A DNA stretch of 64,000 nucleotides from positions 18,657-82,656 of the forward strand of contig JAPOTE010000069.1 in assembly GCA_026709335.1 (NCBI GenBank). The letters run 5' to 3'. The translations under genes were made by a program, and so were the position numbers. This DNA comes from Bacteroidota bacterium. Lineage in GTDB: Bacteria; Bacteroidota; Rhodothermia; Rhodothermales; Bin80. Shown here in pieces: positions 46,579 through 55,825 of this stretch; the stretch's first letter is position 1; each line of letters begins with the position of its first letter. The notes under the pieces are model-generated. The model searched no databases. It had not been told where the DNA came from and was given only the letters and a program-made list of their open reading frames with translations.

Positions 46579-48579
46579 CTACAAAGTTGCCCCAATACCG
46601 ATTTGGAAAGAGCGGCCTTCCGCAGGTTCAAAATAGCGTCCGCCAAAAGCATTTACGACCAGTGAGCGGACATATTGACTGTCAAATATATTTTGAAGAC
46701 GTACAAAAGGCTTCAATATAATTCTCTGACCTATTTGCAAGTTTGAACGGGAAATGTATAGATCCAGGATGGTAAAGCCATCAGATTGGGCTGAGTTCAC
46801 ATTATTTCCCCACATCTTTGATGCGGTTTCAAGAACGATTTGAGCGTTCCAACCACTAGGTGCCAATCCACGTAAGGTTACATGGAGCTGGTGGGGCGGG
46901 ACCCCCGGGATTTTGAGTCCCTTGCCCGGGTCGTTCAGAAAGATGAAAGAGCCATAGTTATATGAAATTCTTGTCCGGAGGGGGAATTCTGTAGGCCATT
47001 CAAGTGCAAGTTCAACCCCACGATGTCGGTTTTCCCCACCGTTGCTGTACCATGTACGTCCATCTTCGCCCTGTTGTGGGAGAAGTCGATCCTGTATGCT
47101 TAGAGAGAAAACCGCCAAATCCAAATCAAGATTTAAGTCATCGAGTCGTCCGCGTATCCCTGTTTCAACCCCAAAGGTCTGTTGAGGGGCAAGGTCCGAA
47201 TTAAAACCTCCATCCCCGGAGGGGCTATTGATGAGTTCAGTGGTAGTTGGCGTTTCGAAAGAAGTCCCGAAATTCGCATACCAAGTCAGGGAATTCATGC
47301 GATAATAAATACCAACTGACGGGCTGAATGCAGCAAAGTTTCGGTTTCCACCCTGATCACCATTGTTCAGAAAATTATCGATCATTTCAAAACGAATTCG
47401 ATCAAAACGGAGCCCTGCTGAGACCCCAATCCGAGATGAAAGCCGGGAACTCAAACCGCTGAATACAGCAAGGCTGCCAACAGTTTCCTGTTGGTCAAGG
47501 AACAACCTGCTACCCCTACTGCCTGTGTCATTATTAAATCGCTGACGATCATCTCTCATCTGCCTCAGATCAATCCCGGTTGTGAGTATGACTGCACTGC
47601 CTATATCCATCTGAAGCTGGGCATACAGGCCACCGGCAATACGTTCTAATTCGATCCAGGCGAAGGAAAGAGGATTTTCCAGAGATCTTCGGATTCCATA
47701 TGCGGTCGCAGTCAGATTCCCCAAATTAATCTGCTGATGTAATGTCACTCCACCTTGTAGGTGTATGGAGGCCTTTCCTGCTGACAAGTTTACATTTCTG
47801 GGGTCTGCCTGTCTGGGATCGACAGATATTTGCTCAATCGTGAGTGATCCAGGGGATAAAACATCCTGAAAAGCTGTGTTTAATGTGAACAGGATTGCAG
47901 TACGGGGGCCAAGGATAGTACGACCATGGATGCCAGCACGGAGAAAATTTCCTTCGCTGTGTGCCCGGTATCCGGTTTTGCTTAGATGTGATGCATAGAT
48001 GTTGATTCGATGAGGCCCAGAATGAAGATTTGTGCTTGCCAGAATATGACTCAAACCATAGCTTCCTGTCATATACCGGATGCGGAAAGATGAAGCCTCT
48101 TCAAAACTGGCGAGATGTAGTACTCCTCCACTGGCATTCCCCCAGAAGAGGGAACTGGGCCCCCTCAGTAGCTCAGAATATCCAATGAATACGGGGTCAA
48201 CTACATCCAGAATGCTCTGTCCATCGGGCATTGTGAGTGGAACTCCATTCAGAAATGCTTGCAGGCCGCGAACTCCAAATGCTGCACGGTACCCCATTCC
48301 TCGAACAAGAATGCGTTCACCAAGAGCAAAATGACCGCGCTCATTGATTTGAATTCCGGGCAATCCGCGAAGTACGTGCTGGAGTGATAACCCTGGTTCG
48401 GAAGCAACCACTTCATGCCGTCGAATATAAATACTGCGGGTTGCCGTAGTGTATGATTCTAATTGTCGAGTAGCTTGGACTGTAATCCCAAGTAGAGATA
48501 CAATCGTTGAGTCTTGTGCGGAACTCGGAAATGTGAGAAAACCCAGAGCACACAGAAGAAAAGGGGAAAGTCTGTTCAT
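46579..48579 (-). CDS. TonB-dependent outer-membrane receptor
   Basis: Energy-coupled outer-membrane importer. The 666-residue protein has a signal peptide ending near SSAQ, a TonB-box-like start (DSTIVSLLGITVQAT), and a plug with LQHVLRGLPGIQINERG, RILVRGMGYRAAFGVRG and ELLRGPSSLFWGNASGG. The remaining length alternates amphipathic strands of a 22-strand barrel and ends FQIGIGATL with a C-terminal hydrophobic residue. There is no carboxypeptidase-like N-terminal domain and no SusD partner, so it is siderophore- or cobalamin-receptor-like rather than SusC-like. The ligand is unknown. Confidence 0.93.
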   Translation of the reverse strand: MNRLSPFLLCALGFLTFPSSAQDSTIVSLLGITVQATRQLESYTTATRSIYIRRHEVVASEPGLSLQHVLRGLPGIQINERGHFALGERILVRGMGYRAAFGVRGLQAFLNGVPLTMPDGQSILDVVDPVFIGYSELLRGPSSLFWGNASGGVLHLASFEEASSFRIRYMTGSYGLSHILASTNLHSGPHRINIYASHLSKTGYRAHSEGNFLRAGIHGRTILGPRTAILFTLNTAFQDVLSPGSLTIEQISVDPRQADPRNVNLSAGKASIHLQGGVTLHQQINLGNLTATAYGIRRSLENPLSFAWIELERIAGGLYAQLQMDIGSAVILTTGIDLRQMRDDRQRFNNDTGSRGSRLFLDQQETVGSLAVFSGLSSRLSSRIGVSAGLRFDRIRFEMIDNFLNNGDQGGNRNFAAFSPSVGIYYRMNSLTWYANFGTSFETPTTTELINSPSGDGGFNSDLAPQQTFGVETGIRGRLDDLNLDLDLAVFSLSIQDRLLPQQGEDGRTWYSNGGENRHRGVELALEWPTEFPLRTRISYNYGSFIFLNDPGKGLKIPGVPPHQLHVTLRGLAPSGWNAQIVLETASKMWGNNVNSAQSDGFTILDLYISRSNLQIGQRIILKPFVRLQNIFDSQYVRSLVVNAFGGRYFEPAEGRSFQIGIGATL

Positions 48580-48642
48580 ACTGGCCGGTTGCTTGATGAA
48601 GGAAACGAGTTATCAGATGCCGTCTTGTACATTGCGAGGATT

Positions 48643-48679
48643 CTATCCCAGTCGTCAGCAGTGAGGAGAGCTGGGATAG
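48643..48679 (-). promoter_or_regulatory. Leader hairpin upstream of the TonB receptor
   Basis: CTATCCCAG (48643-48651) and CTGGGATAG (48671-48679) are perfect 9-bp inverted copies with a 19-base loop, ending about 64 bases before the receptor ATG. A regulatory leader or operator is possible; it matches no riboswitch consensus I can recall. Confidence 0.35.
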
Positions 48680-48873
48680 TGTTAATGCGATACAAATTCA
48701 ATATTCTGAAAATCAAAATAGAGATATCCATAGAATAAATGCCATCAAGCTCGTAGTTGATATTTTAATGCCTAAATTAAGAGAGGGATCACAGTAAGAA
48801 TCGATTTCTCTATATCCACGCGTTTATCATAGGACTCTCTGACAGAATCTGTCAATTTGAATAGTCACAAAAA

Positions 48874-49575
48874 ATGCTCATTGCGATCGAAGGAATTGAT
48901 GGGGCGGGGAAGGGAACACAGGCGAGGCAACTCTTGGAACGTGTCCGAAAGCTAGGGTATTCCGCTAAACTTGTCGCCTTTCCACGCTATGAAGATACCC
49001 ATTCCTCAAGAATGGTTGCCGCATATTTGAATGGTGAGTTTGGTTCACTCAGGGAGGTCCCTCCCGCGTTTGCAGCGACACTCTTTGCACTCGACCGTAT
49101 GGAAAGTCGATCTCATCTTGAGGAGATGCAAAATAATCACGAACTCGTGATTGTGGACAGATATGTTTCCTCTAACCTAGCTTATCAAAGTGCAAGGATT
49201 TCGATCCCTGAACGTACAGTATTTGCTGAGTGGCTTCTGGATTTGGAATATGGAGTGTATGGCCTGCCAAAGCCTGATTTGACATTTTTTCTTGATATTC
49301 CTGCGGTCACTTCCAAAAAAATGGTTGCTCTCAAAGAAACCCGCGCTTACACAAAAGATGTCCATGATCTCCATGAGCAAAATTCAACATATCTTTCTAA
49401 TGTGCGAAAAGTCTATCACTGGTTAATCAGCTTACATATTTTGGATCCATGTTGCATCATTCAATGTCATAACAATGGAGGGGCTTTACGTGAGATAGAT
49501 AATATTGGGCAGGAGATTTGCGATTTGGTAGTGCGTCAAATAAATACCCACGAAGGAATTTGTGCAGAAAATTAA
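48874..49575 (+). CDS. tmk: Thymidylate kinase
   Basis: Phosphorylates dTMP. The 233-residue protein has P-loop EGIDGAGKGTQARQL, FPRYEDTHS, the DRYVSSNLAYQSAR signature and a lid-like KETRAYTKDVHDLHEQN. Gly-Thr replaces the more usual Thr-Thr after the P-loop Lys (GKGT). The sequence is more like the group with a DLHE lid than the E. coli enzyme, and somewhat longer. It is divergent from the TonB receptor. Confidence 0.9.
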   Translation: MLIAIEGIDGAGKGTQARQLLERVRKLGYSAKLVAFPRYEDTHSSRMVAAYLNGEFGSLREVPPAFAATLFALDRMESRSHLEEMQNNHELVIVDRYVSSNLAYQSARISIPERTVFAEWLLDLEYGVYGLPKPDLTFFLDIPAVTSKKMVALKETRAYTKDVHDLHEQNSTYLSNVRKVYHWLISLHILDPCCIIQCHNNGGALREIDNIGQEICDLVVRQINTHEGICAEN

Positions 49576-49955
49576 TTGCAATCATGTAAAGATCAGATTC
49601 GATCGTTTGATGAATTCGGCTAATCGCACCTTGAGTAAATTATTGCATATGTCAGTGTAAGCTCCATGAGGATTTATCTATCCTCATGGAGCTTTGCAAA
49701 TCTGCACTATATCTAATCGAATCCTATTCAGTTAAATGGGATTTCTAGCGAGGTAGCGAGCAATCAGGATTTTTTCGATTCACTAATCCTCTGCGAAAGT
49801 ATCCTTATTCCAGAGTAGGAACCATTTACCCTCAAGGATCAGGTTGATGTACAGTGGCTCCACTTTCTTCGGTACACGGGTTTATGGTGAACCGAGCATG
49901 CAATGGACAAAAATATCCTTAAATTCGTTGCAGTCTTTCACAATTGAAGTTTTCC
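49576..49955. other. Intergenic region between tmk and the BNR protein
   Basis: About 380 bases. The strong inverted repeat at 49659-49694 lies in the left half; the right half should hold the promoter of the BNR gene. No gene was seen. Confidence 0.5.
49659..49694 (+). terminator. Strong 15-bp inverted repeat after tmk
   Basis: AAGCTCCATGAGGAT (49659-49673) pairs perfectly with 49680-49694 around a 6-base loop. Only CTTTG follows, so the T-run is weak. It probably terminates tmk transcripts or stabilises their 3' end. Confidence 0.6.
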
Positions 49956-52841
49956 ATGCGACGAAGCCTGATTGTATCCTTTTTTCTGTTTCTGTTAGTT
50001 CAGATATCAATTGCCCAAGTGTCGGAGATGATATCATCTATACCTTCAACCCACGGTGCAGAGCGACTGAGCAGCTTTGATCAGCGTATCCAGGATGCTC
50101 AGCAATCATATTTATCCAATGTAGAACTGCATAATATTGGCCCGACAGTTATGAGTGGTCGGATTGTAGATATTGATGCGAATCCAATGGATCCTGTTCA
50201 GATGTACGTCGCGTATGCATCCGGAGGATTGTGGCGTAGTGAAACCAATGGACTCTCCTTTGAATCTCTGTTTGATAACGAAGCCTCTATGGTAATTGGA
50301 GATATCGCTGTGGGTTGGGCTCACGATGAAGTAATCTGGCTTGGCATGGGAGAAAACAATTCAAGTCGGTCTTCTTATGCAGGTACGGGTATCTATCGAT
50401 CCATAGATCGAGGAGAATCGTGGGAGCACATGGGGCTTGAAGACACACATAGAATTGGACGAATTATATTACATCCCACAGATCCACTAACCATATGGGT
50501 TGCTGCAGCGGGTGCGCTGTATTCTTCAAACCCTAACCGTGGAATCTACAAGAGCAGTGATGGTGGCAAAACCTGGTCCAAAACACTGTTTATCTCGGAT
50601 AAATCAGGGGTGATAGATCTTATCATTGATCCAAGTAATCCGAAAATTCTATACGCTGCTAGTTGGCATCGCGAGCGTCGGGCATGGAATTTTGTTGAAA
50701 GTGGAAGCGAATCCGGGATATGGAAATCAATTGATGGAGGTTCTTCATGGGAGAGACTTTCAGCAGAAGGATTTCCAACTGGTGATACAGTAGGACGAAT
50801 CGGTCTTGACATTTTCCCCGGTGATCCCAATATCCTGTACGCACTTGTTGATAATCAGGCTCGTAGACCGGTTGAAGATGAGAAAGACGCCTCTACTCTG
50901 ACACAAGAGGCGCTTCAGAACATGGGTGTCTCTGAGTTTCTGGAGCTGAGCGATGAGGCAATTTCAGAATATCTAGAAGCAAATTATTTTGAAGAAAAAT
51001 ATACGCCTGCCGTAATTCGGAATATGATGGAAGATGGCACACTTGAACCTGTGCACCTGGTATGGTATGTTGAGGATGCAAACAGGGAGTTATTTGACAC
51101 ACCCGTAATTGGTGCCGAAGTGTATCGTTCTGATGATGCGGGAGCAACCTGGTCAAGGACTCATGAAAATTACCTGGACCGAGTCTATAATTCGTATGGA
51201 TATTATTTTGGAGAAATTCGGATAGATCCCGGTAATTCTGACCAAATTTACATCTTGGGTGTTCCGCTGTTATCTTCAAGCGATGGCGGAGAGACGTGGG
51301 AATCTATCGGTGGGCCGAGTGTGCATGTAGATCATCAGGCTCTTTGGGTTAATCCTTCTCGCCCAGGTCATTTGATTAACGGAAACGATGGGGGATTGAA
51401 TATTACCTATGATAATGGTAAATCCTGGTTCAAAGGAAATACGCCGTCTGTGGGGCAGTTTTATGCTATCGGCGTAGATGATCAGGAGCCCTATCATGTT
51501 TATGGTGGGCTACAGGATAATGGTGTTTGGGGCGGCCCACACACGTATACAGAATCTACGGGGTGGCATGCCAGAGGAAGATATGCCTATACTTCTTATC
51601 TGGGAGGCGATGGTATGCAAGTGGAAATTGATACACGAACAAATGACATCATTTATACCGGTTCGCAATTTGGCGCATATCAGCGTATTGAACTGTCTAC
51701 GGGAGTTCGTAAATCAATTCGACCACGTCACAGCTTAGGGGAGCGTCCCCTTCGTTATAACTGGCAGACTCCAATTCATTTGTCGAGGCACAATCAGGAT
51801 GTGTTGTACTATGGTTCAAACAAGCTTCATCGTTCGTTTAATCGGGGAGAGGACTGGGAGACTCTTTCTGATGACCTGACAGGGGGAGGGCGCCGGGGAG
51901 ATGTACCGTACGGTACGTTAACGAGTATTGATGAGTCCCCCATGAGATTTGGATTGGTATACGCCGGATCCGATGATGGTTTAGTACATGTATCTCGGGA
52001 TGGAGGTTATTCATGGCAAAATATTACAGGTGAAGACTGGGGAGAATTATGGGTCAGTCGGGTGGAAGCATCAAATCACGAACTGGGCCGAGTATATGTA
52101 GCACTCAATGGATACCGGTGGGATCATTTTGCACCTTATTTATATCGTTCGGATGATTTTGGGCAGACTTGGGAGGCTTTGCACGGAAGTTTTCCCATGG
52201 AATCAATCAATGTGATCCTTGAAGATCCAGTAAACCCAAATCTCCTCTACGTAGGTACAGATCATGGGCTATATGTATCGCTTGATGGAGGAACTTCATT
52301 TATGGCAATGCAGAATGGATTGCCATATGTACCGATTCATGACCTCAAGCTACAGCATCGCAGAAACCATTTACTTATTGGCACACATGGCAGGTCAATT
52401 TACCTCGCAGACATTGCACCAATCCAAGCTTTGACTCCCGAGGTGATTACGAGCTCACTAAAGATATATGCCCCCAAAGCTCATACATATAATTCAAACT
52501 GGGGGAATCGTTTAATCTGGTGGAGAGATTATTCGGTGCCGGAGATTCAGATTCCGTATTGGGCTGGATCAGCAGGTGAAGTGATAATAAATGTCAGAGA
52601 CTCAGAGGAAAGAGTTCTTCGTACACTGATCGATGATGCAGAACATGGTTTGAATTTTCTGAAGTACGATCTTTCAGTGGACGAGATCGCAGCATCAGTG
52701 CTCTCTGGATCGGATGATGAAGCTCTGGAGCCGGGTGAAAATGGAACATATTATTTGACTCCGGGGGAATACCATATTCAAGTACAACTTGGGAGTTCCG
52801 AAGAAATGGTAACGCTTCAAATCAACGAGCCACGGAACTAG
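49956..52841 (+). CDS. Secreted BNR/sortilin-like repeat protein
   Basis: A 961-residue exported protein. I prefer the ATG at 49956 (MRRSLIVSFFLFLLVQISIAQ), a clear signal peptide, over a TTG four codons upstream. Repeats of the BNR/Asp-box kind recur: SIDRGESWEHMG, SSDGGKTWSK, SIDGGSSWERLS, SDDAGATWSR, SSDGGETWES, SRDGGYSWQN and SDDFGQTWEA, consistent with a Vps10-type beta-propeller. A C-terminal region of about 100 residues may be a beta-sandwich. Proteins of this family in Bacteroidota are often annotated as glycosyl hydrolases without proof; no catalytic residues were identified. It overlaps the convergent M23 gene by 20 bases. Confidence 0.88.
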   Translation: MRRSLIVSFFLFLLVQISIAQVSEMISSIPSTHGAERLSSFDQRIQDAQQSYLSNVELHNIGPTVMSGRIVDIDANPMDPVQMYVAYASGGLWRSETNGLSFESLFDNEASMVIGDIAVGWAHDEVIWLGMGENNSSRSSYAGTGIYRSIDRGESWEHMGLEDTHRIGRIILHPTDPLTIWVAAAGALYSSNPNRGIYKSSDGGKTWSKTLFISDKSGVIDLIIDPSNPKILYAASWHRERRAWNFVESGSESGIWKSIDGGSSWERLSAEGFPTGDTVGRIGLDIFPGDPNILYALVDNQARRPVEDEKDASTLTQEALQNMGVSEFLELSDEAISEYLEANYFEEKYTPAVIRNMMEDGTLEPVHLVWYVEDANRELFDTPVIGAEVYRSDDAGATWSRTHENYLDRVYNSYGYYFGEIRIDPGNSDQIYILGVPLLSSSDGGETWESIGGPSVHVDHQALWVNPSRPGHLINGNDGGLNITYDNGKSWFKGNTPSVGQFYAIGVDDQEPYHVYGGLQDNGVWGGPHTYTESTGWHARGRYAYTSYLGGDGMQVEIDTRTNDIIYTGSQFGAYQRIELSTGVRKSIRPRHSLGERPLRYNWQTPIHLSRHNQDVLYYGSNKLHRSFNRGEDWETLSDDLTGGGRRGDVPYGTLTSIDESPMRFGLVYAGSDDGLVHVSRDGGYSWQNITGEDWGELWVSRVEASNHELGRVYVALNGYRWDHFAPYLYRSDDFGQTWEALHGSFPMESINVILEDPVNPNLLYVGTDHGLYVSLDGGTSFMAMQNGLPYVPIHDLKLQHRRNHLLIGTHGRSIYLADIAPIQALTPEVITSSLKIYAPKAHTYNSNWGNRLIWWRDYSVPEIQIPYWAGSAGEVIINVRDSEERVLRTLIDDAEHGLNFLKYDLSVDEIAASVLSGSDDEALEPGENGTYYLTPGEYHIQVQLGSSEEMVTLQINEPRN

Positions 52842-54051
52842 TGGAAATCACATTCACTAATTGAGGCTTTAGTGTATTGATGACTTGCGTAAATTGAGGC
52901 ATAAGCTTTTCGGGCAATGGTTCTGAGGGAGGCATCTTGACCTTCATAGCATCAACTTGTTGGCCGTTTTTCCAAAAACGATAGCACACATGAGGGCCTG
53001 TAGCCAATCCGGTGCTACCAACATAACCGATCAATTGGCCTTGTTGTACACGAACTCCTGGACGAATTCCTTTTGCAATTCGGGACATGTGCAAGTAGCC
53101 TGTGGTGTATATGTCGTTGTGGCGAATTTTGACATAATTCCCGTTTGCGTTCGTGTAGGAGGCAGCTGTCACTGAACCGCTGGCGGTTGCAACAATAGGA
53201 GTTCCCTCGGCTGCTGCAAAATCAGTCCCCAGATGTGGTTTATATCGTTTTTGCACGGGGTGGTAGCGGCGAAGGCTGTATTGGGAGGAGATACGTTTAT
53301 AATTCAAAGGAGCTCGTAGAAAAGGACGTTTCAGAGCATATCCGGTTTCATCATAGAATCCACTGGTACTGTCACTGGGGAATAAAAAGGCAAAAAACTC
53401 TTTCCCTTCGTGGTTCATGCGGGCTCCCTTAATGTCAAGATCAATAGTTTGTCCACTCACGAGTTGCTCTTCAAATAAAACCGAAAAATTGTCTCCCGGC
53501 TGTAAGTGAAAAAAACTGATCTGCCATGCAAAGATCTCACTTAATTGGGTGGCCAATTCAGGGCTGAATCCTGCGTCTTTTACTGCTTGATACAGAGAAG
53601 TCTCAATGGTCCCGGATCCAGTACGTGTTACAGTGGAGGTTGGCAAAAAACCTTCATGAATCAGTACGGAATCTCTTAAATCGAATACCACAAAGTGTTC
53701 AATACTCGGTTGATACACAATGAAGGAAGTCGTACCATGGGTAGAGTCAGTGTAAGTATGGAAAGGAGTGCCTCTCCGAATTTTTCGCAGATCTATAAAC
53801 GGGGATGCCTTCTTGGAGGCCAAGTGGATGATATCTTGAGATATCCCCAAATCACCCATGATTGATCCTAAGGACTCTCCTCTTTGAACACTGAATGATT
53901 GTTCATTTAGGCCAACAATGGGAAGATCAAATTTATTGCGATCAACCTCGGCATATGTAGGTAGTTGTAGATCGGTATTTGGGTCAATGGGAAACTGAAC
54001 CATGGCCAGTATTCCTAAACACACTCCAAAGTGTCTCAGATTAATTCTCAT
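52822..54051 (-). CDS. M23-family peptidoglycan DD-metallopeptidase
   Basis: Cell-wall hydrolase, exported or membrane-attached by an N-terminal hydrophobic segment (residues 7-21). The 409-residue protein has a LysM/OapA-like N-terminal part (FSVQRGESLGSIMGDLGISQ). The catalytic LytM domain shows HLGTDFAAAEGTPI (first zinc His and Asp), TTGYLHMS, and TGPHVCYRFWKNG. The last motif is HxC where LytM has HxH, so the third zinc ligand may be Cys or be lost. Similar sequences occur widely in Bacteroidota. Confidence 0.9.
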   Translation of the reverse strand: MRINLRHFGVCLGILAMVQFPIDPNTDLQLPTYAEVDRNKFDLPIVGLNEQSFSVQRGESLGSIMGDLGISQDIIHLASKKASPFIDLRKIRRGTPFHTYTDSTHGTTSFIVYQPSIEHFVVFDLRDSVLIHEGFLPTSTVTRTGSGTIETSLYQAVKDAGFSPELATQLSEIFAWQISFFHLQPGDNFSVLFEEQLVSGQTIDLDIKGARMNHEGKEFFAFLFPSDSTSGFYDETGYALKRPFLRAPLNYKRISSQYSLRRYHPVQKRYKPHLGTDFAAAEGTPIVATASGSVTAASYTNANGNYVKIRHNDIYTTGYLHMSRIAKGIRPGVRVQQGQLIGYVGSTGLATGPHVCYRFWKNGQQVDAMKVKMPPSEPLPEKLMPQFTQVINTLKPQLVNVISTSSVAR

Positions 54052-54100
54052 CCGTATTTTCTGTCATTCAGAGTTATGACGTACTCCAATGAGATACGCC

Positions 54101-54646
54101 TCATTGTTCCCATCTTACATCTGGACTCCCTGAATCATGGTTGACCCGGCGCGCAAGTACAAAAAGTAAGTCAGAAAGACGATTGACGTAGTGAAAAATA
54201 TGTGAGTTTGGCGATATTGCATCCAAGTGTTCAGAAAGATAGCGTTCGGCACGGCGACAGATTCCCCGAGCCAAATGCAACATGGAGGCAGCTTGCGTCC
54301 CGCCTGGAAGAATAAAGAACTGGAGGCGTTTCAACTCAGCTTCCCATTTGTCAATATCCTGCTCCAAGGTTTGGACATGTTCCTGTTCAATGCGCGGAAC
54401 GGATGCTCTTGTGTCAGTAGGCGTGGCGATATCTGCGCCAAGGATGAACAGTTCGTGTTGAAGACGCAATAGAACCTGTCTCATAGCTTCTGATTTGGGA
54501 GACAACATTGCGGCAGCCGCACCAATAGCAGCATTTGTTTCATCCACAGCACCCATAGCATGGATGCGTGGATGATGCTTTGGCACACGGCCTGCACCAA
54601 AAAGTCCCGTTGTGCCGTCATCTCCGGTTCGAGTGTATATTTTCAT
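54101..54646 (-). CDS. Cob(I)alamin adenosyltransferase, PduO type
   Basis: Makes adenosylcobalamin from ATP and cob(I)alamin. The 181-residue protein begins IYTRTGDDGTTGLFGAGRV, the ATP-binding signature, and has GAVDETNAAIG, LPGGTQAASMLHLARGICRRAER and VNRLSDLLFVLARRVN. The cofactor it makes is that of the MutAB mutase at 4118-7658. It lies 50 bases downstream (in its own direction upstream) of the M23 gene on the same strand. Confidence 0.95.
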   Translation of the reverse strand: MKIYTRTGDDGTTGLFGAGRVPKHHPRIHAMGAVDETNAAIGAAAAMLSPKSEAMRQVLLRLQHELFILGADIATPTDTRASVPRIEQEHVQTLEQDIDKWEAELKRLQFFILPGGTQAASMLHLARGICRRAERYLSEHLDAISPNSHIFHYVNRLSDLLFVLARRVNHDSGSPDVRWEQ

Positions 54647-54955
54647 AGTGACAACTGAGAGTAATTCTTATAACTACCTCTGACAATTAGGGACACATTT
54701 TTGTGCGTCAAGAAAGCGTTGTATTGATTGATTTTTCAATGTATAGGAGTGTTCCCCTGAAATAGGAGAACAGTGTACTTTAAGATATGGTTTTTCGACG
54801 GATAAAGTGAACAAATACTTGGCAGAAACACTCTCTTTGATTCAAAAAATTCCAACCCGAGTACATACAAAACAACTCTAAAGTACGAGATCTGTTCAGT
54901 ATAGCAAAAGTACTGGCTTGCAAGTATTGCAGTTTGATAGTTCCCACCAAATATG
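54647..54955. other. Intergenic region upstream of the adenosyltransferase
   Basis: About 310 AT-rich bases. An imperfect hairpin (TGTTC-CCCT near 54750 with AGG-AGAACA) is present. I checked for a cobalamin-riboswitch core and did not see one. Confidence 0.4.
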
Positions 54956-55825
54956 TTATGATATCATTGATGATTCATAGTTAATTTTTGAGATTTCACT
55001 CGAGTTCTTTTCAACAGTAGCATGCATTCTGAATATATCAGAAAGTAACTCACGATTTAGGACATTCAAGGGCGTATCGGTAGTTACTAAATGTCCATGA
55101 TTCAGTACAACGAGTCGGTCTGAAAACTTTGCGGCAAGCTCAAGATCGTGGAAGACCACAAGAACGGTTTTACCATGGTCCGCCAAATTTTTCATCATTT
55201 CAAGAAACTGATACTGATGGCAAATATCCAGGTGAGTTGTTGGCTCGTCAAGCAAGAGTAATTCCGAATTTTGCAGAATGGCCTGTGCAAGGTATGCACG
55301 TTGGCGTTCTCCGCCGCTAAGGGACTGTAGGGATCGCTTATTATACCCTGAAAGCCCTACTTGTCCAAGCACAGATTCCAATAATCCATGATCTTGTCTG
55401 GATATGTTTTCCAAAAGAGACTTGTGAGGCAATAGCCCCAATAATACAAGCTCTTCTACGGTAAAATCAAATGAAAATTGAGGGGCTTGTCGGACAAAAG
55501 ATATTTTGCGCGCCAGTTTCTTTCGTGGCCATTTCCTGACTTCTTGCTCTTCAAGCAGGATGGAGCCGGTATATGGCAAATAGCCACATATTGCGCGCAA
55601 CAGAGTGGTTTTTCCGCAGCCATTTGGCCCGATCAGCCCTGTAATCACCCCGCGAGAAAGATTGAACTGGATGGAATGAAGAATCGTAGTATCCAAAATT
55701 TGGACATTCAAACCACTTATTATCAGGAATGGTTTTTGCGGGTGATTCTGTACATTGTCATTTGATTGTGTAGTATTCACTGGTCGGGACAAGGATAATG
55801 ATCGCTTTAAGGGTTGTACTGGCAT
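54956..55825 (-). CDS. ABC transporter ATP-binding protein, FecE/BtuD type, orphan
   Basis: Drives import of an iron-siderophore, heme or corrinoid with permeases encoded elsewhere. Walker A GPNGCGKTTLLR, signature LSGGERQR, Walker B LLLLDEPTTHLD and the H-loop VFHDLELA are intact. The start is uncertain: the ATG at 55825 overlaps the divergent lipoprotein gene by 28 bases; a GTG at 55780 would avoid the overlap. No permease or substrate-binding gene is adjacent, unlike the usual btuCD/fecCDE layout. Confidence 0.85.
   Translation of the reverse strand: MPVQPLKRSLSLSRPVNTTQSNDNVQNHPQKPFLIISGLNVQILDTTILHSIQFNLSRGVITGLIGPNGCGKTTLLRAICGYLPYTGSILLEEQEVRKWPRKKLARKISFVRQAPQFSFDFTVEELVLLGLLPHKSLLENISRQDHGLLESVLGQVGLSGYNKRSLQSLSGGERQRAYLAQAILQNSELLLLDEPTTHLDICHQYQFLEMMKNLADHGKTVLVVFHDLELAAKFSDRLVVLNHGHLVTTDTPLNVLNRELLSDIFRMHATVEKNSSEISKINYESSMIS

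Noticed and set aside
46398..46652. Minus-strand 84-codon frame overlapping the TonB receptor end
   Set aside because: Most of it overlaps the receptor's C-terminal coding region in another frame, and the remainder has no recognisable family.
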